Origin: Scytolyngbya sp. HA4215-MV1
GTDB lineage: Bacteria > Cyanobacteriota > Cyanobacteriia > Leptolyngbyales > Leptolyngbyaceae
Direction of reading: 5' to 3'
DNA: 64,000 bases
NCBI GenBank assembly: GCA_019359045.1
Contig: JAHHIA010000005.1
Coordinates: forward strand, 248,001-312,000
The translations under genes were made by a program, and so were the position numbers. The notes under the pieces were generated by a model. That model was not told where the DNA came from and did no database searches. It saw only the letters and a list, made by a program, of their open reading frames with translations. This document shows, in pieces, positions 19,042 through 27,253 of the stretch. Numbering within the stretch: position 1 is the first letter of the stretch; each line of letters starts with the position of its first letter.

Positions 19042-19126
19042 AGGCTGTCAGGTTTGGAGAATAGGAGACTGAAGGAGAAAAATTGAATCAACAGGCAGCA
19101 ACTATTATTCAATTCAATTGCGGGGC

Positions 19127-19315
19127 TTAAACAGTAACCAGCGATCGGGTCAAAGCAGCGGGCACAAAATGAGGCACTAACGTCGGGGAAATAAAACTCA
19201 GACTCCGTTGCTCGAGGATTGGCATCTCTTGCCAACAACTTCGGCAAAACCAGTACAGCTGATGATGGCGAAAATGGCGCAGCATTTGGTTGGAGCAACA
19301 AGGGCAGGTATTCAT
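19127..19315 (-). CDS. Small zinc-finger protein of cyanobacteria
   Basis: A 62-aa protein with two CxxC knuckles, CPCC and CRSC, in a treble-clef-like pattern (MNTCPCCSNQML, then YWFCRSCWQEMP). This CPCC...YWFC..CWQEMP signature belongs to a family of tiny cyanobacterial zinc-ribbon proteins often found beside signalling genes; the function is not known. The ATG at 19315 is chosen because AAAGGA sits nine bases upstream. The alternative ATG at 19324 overlaps that ribosome-binding site. Confidence 0.8.
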   Translation of the reverse strand: MNTCPCCSNQMLRHFRHHQLYWFCRSCWQEMPILEQRSLSFISPTLVPHFVPAALTRSLVTV

Positions 19316-19535
19316 CGTAAACATCCTTTATTAATGTGTGGAATGAGATATAAATCGTCGGGTGAGATATGAGTCGTTAAATGGACGTCTTATCGATCGG
19401 GCTTATTAGAGATTCTGCAATTCGTTCCGAGTTAAACATACTGGACAATCTTGGAGAAAGCATGGAGATGAATGAGAATTTAGCTAAGTTTCCTTGCGAA
19501 AGATATCGAGATGTTTACTGAATCAGCCCCTTGCC

Positions 19536-19961
19536 TCACCAACCCATCACTTGAGCAATTTGCCGAACGAGATCGAGCGCCTGAAATGGTTTTGGAATGG
19601 TGAGCATGACTCCCAAATTGGTGAGGCGATCGGAGTGGGGGAGGTAGCTATTTGCCGTCAACAACACAACAGGAATGTCCTGCGTCGTTGGATCGGCACG
19701 CAGATTTTGGAGAAAAGCAAAGCCATCCATTTCAGGCATCATGACATCCAACACGATCGCGTCTGGTCTTTCCGCACGAGCTTGCTGTAACGCATCTTGT
19801 CCTGAAGCCGCCGTTAAAACATCCCAACCTCCCAACCGCTTCAAACAAACAGTCACTACCTCGCGGATAGTAGCTTCATCATCCACGACCAAAATTCGTT
19901 TGGTGGTCATAGCAACCACTTCCAACTTTGAGCTTTGAACAACAGGTTCTGTAACGAACAT
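19536..19961 (-). CDS. Single-domain response regulator (receiver)
   Basis: A 141-aa CheY-like protein. Residues 22-140 are a receiver: ILVVDDEAT acidic pocket, phospho-acceptor Asp in VLDVMMPEMDGF, VLLTANS with conserved Thr, and IPKPF with the signalling lysine. The ATG at 19961 is supported by a strong GGAGGTGAG ribosome-binding site six bases upstream, although an internal ATG at codon 18 would also give a complete receiver. There is no output domain; it probably shuttles phosphate or acts by protein contact within this cluster. It closely resembles the second receiver at 21186-21563. Confidence 0.92.
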   Translation of the reverse strand: MFVTEPVVQSSKLEVVAMTTKRILVVDDEATIREVVTVCLKRLGGWDVLTAASGQDALQQARAERPDAIVLDVMMPEMDGFAFLQNLRADPTTQDIPVVLLTANSYLPHSDRLTNLGVMLTIPKPFQALDLVRQIAQVMGW

Positions 19962-20496
19962 TTTTTGCTCACCTCCACCGTATGTAACGAGGCAGTGAAT
20001 TGACGCTGGGATCTCCTCGACTTCATATAAAAACCGATCTCAATCGTCGGTGAAGTAATTACTTTTGTCAGGGGTATGGAAAATATCCACACCCCAAATG
20101 GGAGAGCCTCACAATATTTATTAGAGTAGAGAGCAAAAGTGGAGAAAGTTTGGAGAAATGACTTGAATCCCGAAGGAAATATTAAATTTAATCAGTCCTT
20201 TAGTGATTTCTACGAAGCAATTTCTCTAATGGAGTGCACGCATCTTGTCCGCGACGTGAGCAGTTTGCCCCCACGATCGGAGTTGAAGGGGGAAAGTCTT
20301 TATTAATAGAAATTGCCCAGAACTGTTCGCACAATTCTTGGACACTAAAGTACGGCAAGCCCCTTCAAACAGGGAACTTAAAGCCGTTTTGACTTGAATG
20401 AGCCACACTTATCCCTCATCCACCCATTCCCTATCCCTGTCATTGACTCGTCTGAATCTGACTGTAAGCCCCTTGCCCATCCCTCAACCGTAGGAG
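19962..20496. other. Spacer upstream of receiver gene
   Basis: About 535 bp with no recognised gene, presumably carrying the promoter of the receiver at 19536-19961. The motif GGAGAAAGTTTGGAGAAA near 20140 recurs around 21119 upstream of the second receiver gene, a possible shared regulatory element. The rest shows nothing distinctive until the miniature element that follows. Confidence 0.4.
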
Positions 20497-20572
20497 GGCG
20501 TTGCTAAAAGATGATTTGGAACTTCGTTCCAAATCACTCAGCATCATTTTCATCGCGTTGTTGAGCAACATC
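20497..20572 (+). repeat. Miniature inverted-repeat element, copy 2
   Basis: A 76-bp relative of the element at 8787-8867, lacking about five bases near the left arm. The left end is GGCGTTGCT, the right end AGCAACATC, with the same internal ATTTGGAAC/GTTCCAAAT palindrome. It lies just outside the 3' end of the gene at 20586-20906. Confidence 0.85.
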
Positions 20573-20585
20573 ACCACAGGGGAGA

Positions 20586-20906
20586 TCAAAGATTCGGCAG
20601 ATGGCGGCTCAGCCAAACCGCATTTTCGCGCAGGATATGCAAAATACTGCCACGCACCAGCATTTCCATGCGTAGCCGCGCTTGTAACCGTGAACAGTAG
20701 CGAACTTGATCAGAATTGGATGATTCCTGGACTCCTTCCACAACGCAGCGATTAGGAACCTGATTGAGAATGTGGGTAATGAGCTTTTGACGTAATTCAG
20801 GGATCGAAAAAGCTGAATGATAAGGATGAACCGGATACTCATCCAAAACATCCTCGATCGCTTGATTGACGCCTACCAAAGTTAGCTCCATTAATCCTTG
20901 CGACAT
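20586..20906 (-). CDS. Small conserved hypothetical protein (weak ComFB-like resemblance)
   Basis: A 106-aa protein. The N-terminal half, MELTLVGVNQAIEDVLDEYP followed by IPELRQKLITHILNQVPNRC, resembles the late-competence ComFB-type small domain seen in cyanobacteria, where a helix is followed by an xxYALNxLPxxY-like segment. The match is loose and the cysteine pattern of bacterial ComFB is absent. The C-terminal part is helical. It sits between two single-domain receivers on the same strand, so a signalling role is possible. Confidence 0.55.
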   Translation of the reverse strand: MSQGLMELTLVGVNQAIEDVLDEYPVHPYHSAFSIPELRQKLITHILNQVPNRCVVEGVQESSNSDQVRYCSRLQARLRMEMLVRGSILHILRENAVWLSRHLPNL

Positions 20907-21185
20907 TTTGCCCTCTCATTAAAATCGTTTAAGACGGTTGATAACCCAAAATCGACTTTTGAAGCGTCCAGTCTTTGACTGAATTAAACGGGCATATTTT
21001 CATGACAGTGACCGAAAGCCTGCCCTAAGCACATAGGGTGCTGCAAGACCTGAAGACAGCGAAGGCAAGTCTGCCTGCTGAACTCAACTCTTGATACTTT
21101 CAGAATAGTTACAAAAGATGGAGAAAGTTTGGAGAAAGCGTCTGAATTCTAAAATAAAGCTTAAGATTGGCAAAAATTGACTGAG

Positions 21186-21563
21186 CTAACTCCACCCCAG
21201 CAATTGACTGATCTCTTTGGCAAGCTGTACCGGATCAAAGGGTTTGATAATTAACCCTGCTGCTCCTAATTGGTTGTACTCTGCCTGCTCCGCTGGTTGA
21301 ACTTTGGCAGTCAAGAAAATTACTGGAATCGCTTGAGTTTTAGGATTGCTTTGAAGCTGTTGAAATGTCTCAACTCCATTCATTCCAGGCATTGAGACAT
21401 CCAGCAAAATGGCATCGGGGGGATGGGCGATCGCGGCCTGGATGGCTGCCGTACCTGATGCGGCAGTGGTGGCATCCCATTGGGCAAGCTTGACCAGACA
21501 TGCCCTTACCACTTCCCGAATCCGCTCTTCATCATCCACAATCAAAATGCGTTTGGCTGCCAT
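21186..21563 (-). CDS. Single-domain response regulator (receiver)
   Basis: A 125-aa CheY-like receiver with ILIVDDEER acidic pocket, phospho-acceptor in LLDVSMPGMNGV, IFLTAKV and IIKPFDP. It starts from ATG at 21563. The stop of the cyanobacteriochrome-like kinase is 49 bp upstream on the same strand, so it is a likely direct phosphotransfer partner of that kinase. Its short DxSMPGMNGV loop and overall sequence are close to the receiver at 19536, suggesting local duplication. Confidence 0.92.
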   Translation of the reverse strand: MAAKRILIVDDEERIREVVRACLVKLAQWDATTAASGTAAIQAAIAHPPDAILLDVSMPGMNGVETFQQLQSNPKTQAIPVIFLTAKVQPAEQAEYNQLGAAGLIIKPFDPVQLAKEISQLLGWS

Positions 21564-21612
21564 TACCCTATCCTACGATCCACTGGAATTTAACATATCC
21601 AATTCACAGATT

Positions 21613-24600
21613 TCATCGGGTTTGCAGCGGTAATGTAAAGAAGAAAGTGCTGCCTTGTTCCCAACAACTTTCGACCCAGATCTCTCCATCATGCTGCTGC
21701 ACGATCGACTTACAGATTGCTAGACCTAAGCCAGTTCCCCCTTTATCGCGCGAGTCTGATGCATCCACCTGTTGAAAGCGACCAAAAATGCTTTCCAGTT
21801 TCTCAGCGGGAATGCCGCGTCCCTGATCCTGGACTGAGAAGAGAATGTAGGGAACTGAAGAATGAGGAGATGGGGAGGATAAGAGCGGTGGGTCTGGTCT
21901 CCGAATCTCTGCTGATAGCGTCACAATGCTATCAGGAGGAGAAAATTTGATGGCGTTGCTGAGGAGATTCGTGAATGTTTGGATGATGCGATCGGGGGCA
22001 ACCCAGATTTGCACCGATAATGGCTCTACAACAAGCTGGACTCCGGCTTCCTGGGCACTGCTTGTCATGATTTCGATCGATCGCTGCATCAAATCAGCCG
22101 CATCGATCCATTCTCGGAAAAAGGAAACTTTGCCACTTTCCAATTTCTCTAGATCCAGCACATCGTTGACCAGCCGCACCAACCGTTCCGTGTCGATCGC
22201 GGCAATTTCAATCATGCGCTTCATTTCATTCGGTTCATCATCCATAATGCCTGTTGCTAGTAGTCCCAACGAGCCACGGATCGAGGTTAGCGGCGTTCGT
22301 AGTTCATGGCTGACGATCGAAATAAACTCATTCTTCATTTTCTCCACTCTTTGCCGCTCGGTAATGTCTTCGCCAATGCTGATGATGCCAATTTTGTTGC
22401 CTTGGGAATCTTGTAGCATGGTATTGTTCCAGGCAATGAAGCGTTCTTCTCCAGATTGGGTCAGGATAGAATTCTGATGGTAGGGATGAGCATTTTGGTT
22501 TAAGACTTCTAAAAAAATTGCTTGATTCGAGGCTTGATGGGAAGAGGGCAAAAAGTTTTCAAACCAATTTTTTGCCAAAACTTCTGCATCAGTGTATCCA
22601 GTTAGGCTTAAGAAGAACGCATTGACATAGTTAACATTGCCAAATTGATCCAATCCCACCACCAGCAATTGCACATTGTCTAAGAGCGATCGCCAGCGTC
22701 GTTCTGCTTCGCGTAACACGGCTGCGGATTGCTTGCGCTCTTGCAATTCAGCTCGAAGTTGTTGATAGAGTTCGGCTTGCTGAAGGGCGATAGCCAATTG
22801 GCTAGCAATCTGTTGCAGCAATTCGATCTCCCACGAGTTCCAGTCGTGAGGGGTCGCATTTTGGTAAATCGCAAACAGCCCCCACAGGGTTTCTCCCACA
22901 AAGATGGGCGCGATCGCGTAAGCTCTTGCCTGAAACTGCTCCAACAGTTCAATGTGGCAGGGTTGCAGTTCTGCTGTATAGATATCGGCAATGATGAAGG
23001 TTTCGTGGTTTTGAAAGCGACCGCCCTGGGTTTCTTGGAGATAGGTATCTTGCCAAAGCTTATAAACGTTGGGTTCCACCAGTTTTACCCAACCATCAGC
23101 TACTGATTCCACAATGAAATCACCACTCCAATCGGCGTTAAACCGATAAAGCGCGACCCGATCGACGACTAAGAGTTGCCTGACCTCAGCCACCGCCGAA
23201 TTAAGGATCACATCGAGATCCAACGATTGACGAATGGTTTGCGTAATATTCCAAAGTAACTGTTTCTGTCGGGTTTGTTGTTGCAGCGTATGTTCTGTCT
23301 GCTTACGATCGCTAATGTCTAACAAAACGCCTAGCATACGCAAGGGCTGTCCAGCTTGGTCATAGGTAGCTCGTGCTCGCACCATGATCCAATGCACAGA
23401 GCTATCTGGGTAAACCACTCGATGCTCTACTACATACTCAGTATGCGTTTCGATCGAGCGCTGAAACTGTTGTTCAACCCAATCAATATCATCCGGATGA
23501 ACGCAATCTCGCCACAGGCTGTAGCTAGCTTCAGATTCATCAGGAGAGAGTCCTAAAAGGGCGAATGAATTATCATTCCAAATGGCTTTCCCGCTGGCGA
23601 TATGCAAATCCCAAGAGCCGATTCGGGTTAAATCCAGTGCTAAGCGACGGCGTTCTTCACTCTCTCGTAAGGCAGCTTCAGTCTGTGCTTGTTCCTTCAG
23701 CGCCACTAATAGGCGATCGTTGAGCGCAGTAAGCTCTGCCATTCGCTCTGCAACTCGTTGTTCCAACACAGCATTCAGTTGTTGTAAGGCGTTTTCAGCC
23801 TGTTTGCGATCATTCAATTCGGTTTGCACCTGTTCTAGTAAGGCAGCTTGCTGAAGTGCAATGCTGGCTTGAGATGCAATTTGCCGCAGTAGCTCGATCT
23901 CGGAATCTTGCCATTGACGAGGTGCCGTACAATGATGAGCTGCCAACAACCCCCATAACTCGTCATTTTTGAGAATGGGAACAACGAGATTTGCTCTGAC
24001 TTGCAGTTGTGCCAGAAATTCAACGTGGCAAGGGCTAATATCGGCACTGTAAATATCCGATTTAGCGACCACTAAGCCTTGTTTGAACGGTTCGATATAG
24101 TCATCCCTAATACAGGGATCATAGATATCGAACGGTAGAATTGCTAATGCCTGGTCCACAACTGACTCGACTGTTATCGCCCCTCCCCAGTTGGAAGTGA
24201 ACTGAAAGATAATCACTCGATCGACGTGAAGAAATTGGCGCACCTCATCAGCCGTCGTTTGCAAAATCTCTAGCCAATTGAGAGACTGCCGAATACGGTG
24301 GCTCATTTCCATGACCAAATGCTGCTGCTCAAGTTGTTGCTGGAGCAACAGTTGAGATTGCTTGCGATCATCGATCGGCATCACCGTACCAATCATGCGA
24401 ATCGGTTGTTCTGCCTCGTCATAAATAGCATTTCCTCGCCCCTCAATCCAATGCAGGCTTCCATCTGCCCAGAGAATTCGGTATTCATAATGATAGTCAC
24501 CGTGCGTCTGAAGTGCCTGTTGAATTGCCTGATTGAGAGGTGCCCGATCGTCTGGGTGGATATGGCGATCAAACGTTTCATATCTGCCATCGAAACTACC

Positions 24601-24768
24601 TGAGGGCAAGCCAAATAATTGTTCGTGCTCCCGATTCCATCGAATCAGCCCCGTTACCATATCCCAATCCCAGATGCCAATCTGAGCAGATGCCAAAGCC
24701 AGTTGCACCATTTCCCGATCTTGAGCGTAGTCATTGATATTCAAAATGGTGTGTGATTCCCCAGTCAT
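21613..24768 (-). CDS. PAS/GAF sensor histidine kinase with two cyanobacteriochrome-like GAF domains
   Basis: A 1051-aa cytoplasmic kinase. Order: PAS (20-140), GAF1 (165-310), coiled coil, PAS (375-490), GAF2 (510-660), PAS (680-800), HisKA with His821 (VSHELRTPLTS), HATPase (LLSNAIKFSPPDS; GGTGLGLAICKS). Both GAFs look bilin-binding. GAF1 has SPCHVEFLAQLQVRANLVVP with the candidate bilin Cys247-His248, and a DPCI segment (Cys219) like the DXCF motif. GAF2 has TYLQETQGG and PCHIELLEQFQARAYAIAP with Cys604-His605, as in red/green types. The ATG at 24768 is chosen; 18 upstream codons are non-conserved. Its neighbours are a receiver downstream and a multidomain regulator upstream. Photochemistry is inferred. 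Confidence 0.88.
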   Translation of the reverse strand: MTGESHTILNINDYAQDREMVQLALASAQIGIWDWDMVTGLIRWNREHEQLFGLPSGSFDGRYETFDRHIHPDDRAPLNQAIQQALQTHGDYHYEYRILWADGSLHWIEGRGNAIYDEAEQPIRMIGTVMPIDDRKQSQLLLQQQLEQQHLVMEMSHRIRQSLNWLEILQTTADEVRQFLHVDRVIIFQFTSNWGGAITVESVVDQALAILPFDIYDPCIRDDYIEPFKQGLVVAKSDIYSADISPCHVEFLAQLQVRANLVVPILKNDELWGLLAAHHCTAPRQWQDSEIELLRQIASQASIALQQAALLEQVQTELNDRKQAENALQQLNAVLEQRVAERMAELTALNDRLLVALKEQAQTEAALRESEERRRLALDLTRIGSWDLHIASGKAIWNDNSFALLGLSPDESEASYSLWRDCVHPDDIDWVEQQFQRSIETHTEYVVEHRVVYPDSSVHWIMVRARATYDQAGQPLRMLGVLLDISDRKQTEHTLQQQTRQKQLLWNITQTIRQSLDLDVILNSAVAEVRQLLVVDRVALYRFNADWSGDFIVESVADGWVKLVEPNVYKLWQDTYLQETQGGRFQNHETFIIADIYTAELQPCHIELLEQFQARAYAIAPIFVGETLWGLFAIYQNATPHDWNSWEIELLQQIASQLAIALQQAELYQQLRAELQERKQSAAVLREAERRWRSLLDNVQLLVVGLDQFGNVNYVNAFFLSLTGYTDAEVLAKNWFENFLPSSHQASNQAIFLEVLNQNAHPYHQNSILTQSGEERFIAWNNTMLQDSQGNKIGIISIGEDITERQRVEKMKNEFISIVSHELRTPLTSIRGSLGLLATGIMDDEPNEMKRMIEIAAIDTERLVRLVNDVLDLEKLESGKVSFFREWIDAADLMQRSIEIMTSSAQEAGVQLVVEPLSVQIWVAPDRIIQTFTNLLSNAIKFSPPDSIVTLSAEIRRPDPPLLSSPSPHSSVPYILFSVQDQGRGIPAEKLESIFGRFQQVDASDSRDKGGTGLGLAICKSIVQQHDGEIWVESCWEQGSTFFFTLPLQTR

Positions 24769-24840
24769 GGCAGGTTCTCTTCTTTCAAGACAATTCGCGA
24801 TCGCGCTAAATGGGTAAAGCATTCGAGAGGCATTCCCCCA

Positions 24841-26694
24841 TCACCCCGTCCCTCTCATCCACCTTTGTGCCCCTTCCAAACGATTGAGCACTCGGGCAAC
24901 CAACTCTGGCTCCAAAATTGGTTTACGGATATAGTCATCCCCACCCACTGCAAATGCCTCAACAATGATTTCCACCTCCTGGTGAGCCGTCAAAAACAGG
25001 ATCGGGAGGTTGCCCCATTGCAAGTCATTGCGCACCACCTGGCATAGTTCAATTCCACTCAATCCTGGCATTTCTATGTCCAAAATCAAGAGATCGGGAA
25101 CTGTGCGTGTCAGTACTTCCCAAAAACGATCGGGTTCTAGCAGCGTTGTCACCTGCAAGCCCCAGGGTGGTAAGATACCTGACAGTTGATGCAGAATCAG
25201 AGGATCGTCATCTACAATCAATACCTTACCCGTTGGTGAAGACTGGGGGTTCAGTGCCTGGGCAATTGCTTGAAAAATCTGCTCTACCGTAATCGGTTTT
25301 TGAAGAAATGCCTGTACACCCAATCGGGCTGCTGCAATGCGATCGCTGAAACTACCTCGTCCGGTGAAGACTAGGACTGGAATCTGGGGATAATGTTGCT
25401 TCAAGGTTTCTAACCAGTTCAGACCATCCCCATGGCTGTCGGCAAAGGTGAGATCCAACAAAATAACTGCTGGTAAAGTGCGATCGAGGATTGATTGGGC
25501 GGCAACGGGATTACGCGCGATCGTCATGTGGAACGATCGTGCCATCGCTTCTGCTTGCAACCGGGTGGTCAACGCCTCATCATCATCCACGACCAGCACC
25601 TGTGACAATTTGGGGACAGCGGTCGGGGCAACTGTCGCCTTAGGGACACGGCTGATTTCTTGCCGTAAAGCCCCCACCCACTCAGCCATCTGTTGAATTT
25701 CTGCTGCTTCCAAAGAAATATCAGGATGCAGCAAATCCTGAATCTGCTTCGCCAGTACTGATCCTTGTGGAAAGCCGTACACACCCAGCGACCCTACCAA
25801 TTTGTGCGCCGTCTGCTTTGCCTCTTGCTGCAAATCCGCCGTTAACAGCCCATCCTGTAACGCAACCACCACGCGATCGAGTAAATCAATTTGAACTCCA
25901 AAAGAATCCTTAAAGCGCTCCCAAAGTTCTGCCATGACAGCATTTGCCAGGGCTTGCTTCCCTAGTTGGGGTGCCTCTGGAGAATGGTCGTCAGAAGCAG
26001 AGGGTGAACTGGGTATCAAGGTCTCCAACGCCCGCAGGCGGTAACCCAATCCATACATCGTCTCAATCAAGTCTTGATGCGCGCCAGCTGCCTTTAACTT
26101 TTGGCGAATTGCTTTAATGTGGCTGCTGATAGCGCTTTCGGTCGGGGGTTCGCCCAATTCCCATAAGCGATCGAGCATGGCAGACCGACTAAAAATTCGC
26201 TGAGGATTGAGGAGCATCAGTTCCAGAATCCCATGTTCCTTCGGCGTCAGCCGTAGCGGCTGGTCCTCATAACGAATCTCGTTGGTCAGGCAGTCCAGGT
26301 GCAAATTTCCCCAAATCACGACAGAGGTCGCGGCTGTTCTACCTCGTCGGAGTAAAGCTCGAATGCGTGCCAGCAGTTCCGGTATATGAAAGGGCTTGAC
26401 CATGTAATCATCTGCCCCTGCATCCAATCCCAACACGCGATCGCTGACCTGATCTTTCGCTGTCAACAATAGAATTGGGACTTGACACCCCTCATTACGC
26501 AACCGCTTGCAAACGCTAATTCCATCCAATTCAGGAATCTCGATATCCAACAGCAAGAGGTCATAGTCAGTCTGTTCGACTAAAGCCAATGCCGATCGTC
26601 CATCTTCCGCAACCGCAACGGTATGATGAGGACGCAATGCCTTCTCAATCAAGACACGAATAGCGCTATCATCCTCCACCAATAAAATTTTCAC
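24841..26694 (-). CDS. Multidomain response regulator: REC - winged helix - HPt - REC - REC
   Basis: A 617-aa OmpR-class regulator with an unusual tail. REC1 (1-120; LLLLDIEIPELDG, KPFHIPELLARIRALLRR) is followed by a DNA-binding winged helix (about 130-225; LTPKEHGILELMLLNPQRIFS, GLGYRL), an HPt-like helical bundle whose candidate phospho-His is in AHKLVGSLGVYGF (about 290), REC2 (about 360-480; VILLDLTFADSHGDG) and REC3 (about 490-612; LLILDIEMPGLSG, IRKPI). One polypeptide thus holds three acceptor aspartates, one histidine and a DNA-binding output. It is first in the minus-strand cluster, 72 bp before the photoreceptor-like kinase, and may be the transcriptional output of that kinase. Confidence 0.9.
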   Translation of the reverse strand: MKILLVEDDSAIRVLIEKALRPHHTVAVAEDGRSALALVEQTDYDLLLLDIEIPELDGISVCKRLRNEGCQVPILLLTAKDQVSDRVLGLDAGADDYMVKPFHIPELLARIRALLRRGRTAATSVVIWGNLHLDCLTNEIRYEDQPLRLTPKEHGILELMLLNPQRIFSRSAMLDRLWELGEPPTESAISSHIKAIRQKLKAAGAHQDLIETMYGLGYRLRALETLIPSSPSASDDHSPEAPQLGKQALANAVMAELWERFKDSFGVQIDLLDRVVVALQDGLLTADLQQEAKQTAHKLVGSLGVYGFPQGSVLAKQIQDLLHPDISLEAAEIQQMAEWVGALRQEISRVPKATVAPTAVPKLSQVLVVDDDEALTTRLQAEAMARSFHMTIARNPVAAQSILDRTLPAVILLDLTFADSHGDGLNWLETLKQHYPQIPVLVFTGRGSFSDRIAAARLGVQAFLQKPITVEQIFQAIAQALNPQSSPTGKVLIVDDDPLILHQLSGILPPWGLQVTTLLEPDRFWEVLTRTVPDLLILDIEMPGLSGIELCQVVRNDLQWGNLPILFLTAHQEVEIIVEAFAVGGDDYIRKPILEPELVARVLNRLEGAQRWMRGTG

Positions 26695-27027
26695 TTTAAT
26701 CCCCGGTTGCCTTAGAGTCGTGAACTAATTAATTCCACGATTTCGGTGTAGGAGCAATACAGCGCCATGCCCTCAAGAATTTTTTTTAGTAATTTAATCT
26801 GCCCGTCGTAGACAAATCGATCGTCGCTTCTCAAACCCTATCATTAACAAAGCCAAGCCGATGAGCAGGGAAATTTCATTTCTGTCCTCTATCTTAGAGA
26901 CTGTTCAGCCTGAATTTCTCATTTTTGTCATGGGTCGCGGGATAACCTGTACGATTTGTATTCAAATACTCCCCATCGGTGGCAAAATCCAGTTTAATTT
27001 AGGCATAGATTTCCCTTCGGTAAACCT
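26695..27027. other. Divergent promoter region
   Basis: About 330 bp between the multidomain regulator (minus) and a small plus-strand gene. It should carry the promoter of the two-component cluster. AT-rich words are present but no clear operator. A short open frame at 26861-27049 is not convincing. Confidence 0.4.
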
Positions 27028-27246
27028 ATGGTTACTGCACTGGTTCTGATTGGGCTGGGTGTGCTCGTGCAAACAGTAGTTCTGACCACGACACAGACGG
27101 TACTGCCTCGATTTGTCAAAGTCTGCCCGACTTGTAGAAATCAACTGCCACCCATGGAATATCCGCCAGCTATTTATGACTGTCCGGAGTGTGAGCGGTT
27201 GATTAGTGTGGGGGTAGATCTGAGTGATCCGCTGCCCCGTTTGTAA
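27028..27246 (+). CDS. Small membrane-anchored zinc-ribbon protein
   Basis: A 72-aa protein. An N-terminal membrane helix (ALVLIGLGVLVQTVVL) is followed by a rubredoxin- or zinc-ribbon-like pair of knuckles, CPTC and CPEC, spaced 22 residues apart (VCPTCRNQLPP, then DCPECERLI). This layout suggests a real small protein that holds one zinc at a membrane surface. The function is unknown and no neighbour explains it; it converges on the efflux gene with a gap of 7 bp. Codon content is ordinary. The ribosome-binding site is weak. Confidence 0.6.
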   Translation: MVTALVLIGLGVLVQTVVLTTTQTVLPRFVKVCPTCRNQLPPMEYPPAIYDCPECERLISVGVDLSDPLPRL

Positions 27247-27253
27247 GGATTGA

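Noticed and set aside
26861-27049. 62-codon plus-strand frame
   Set aside because: Overlaps the more convincing zinc-ribbon gene start and lacks any motif.
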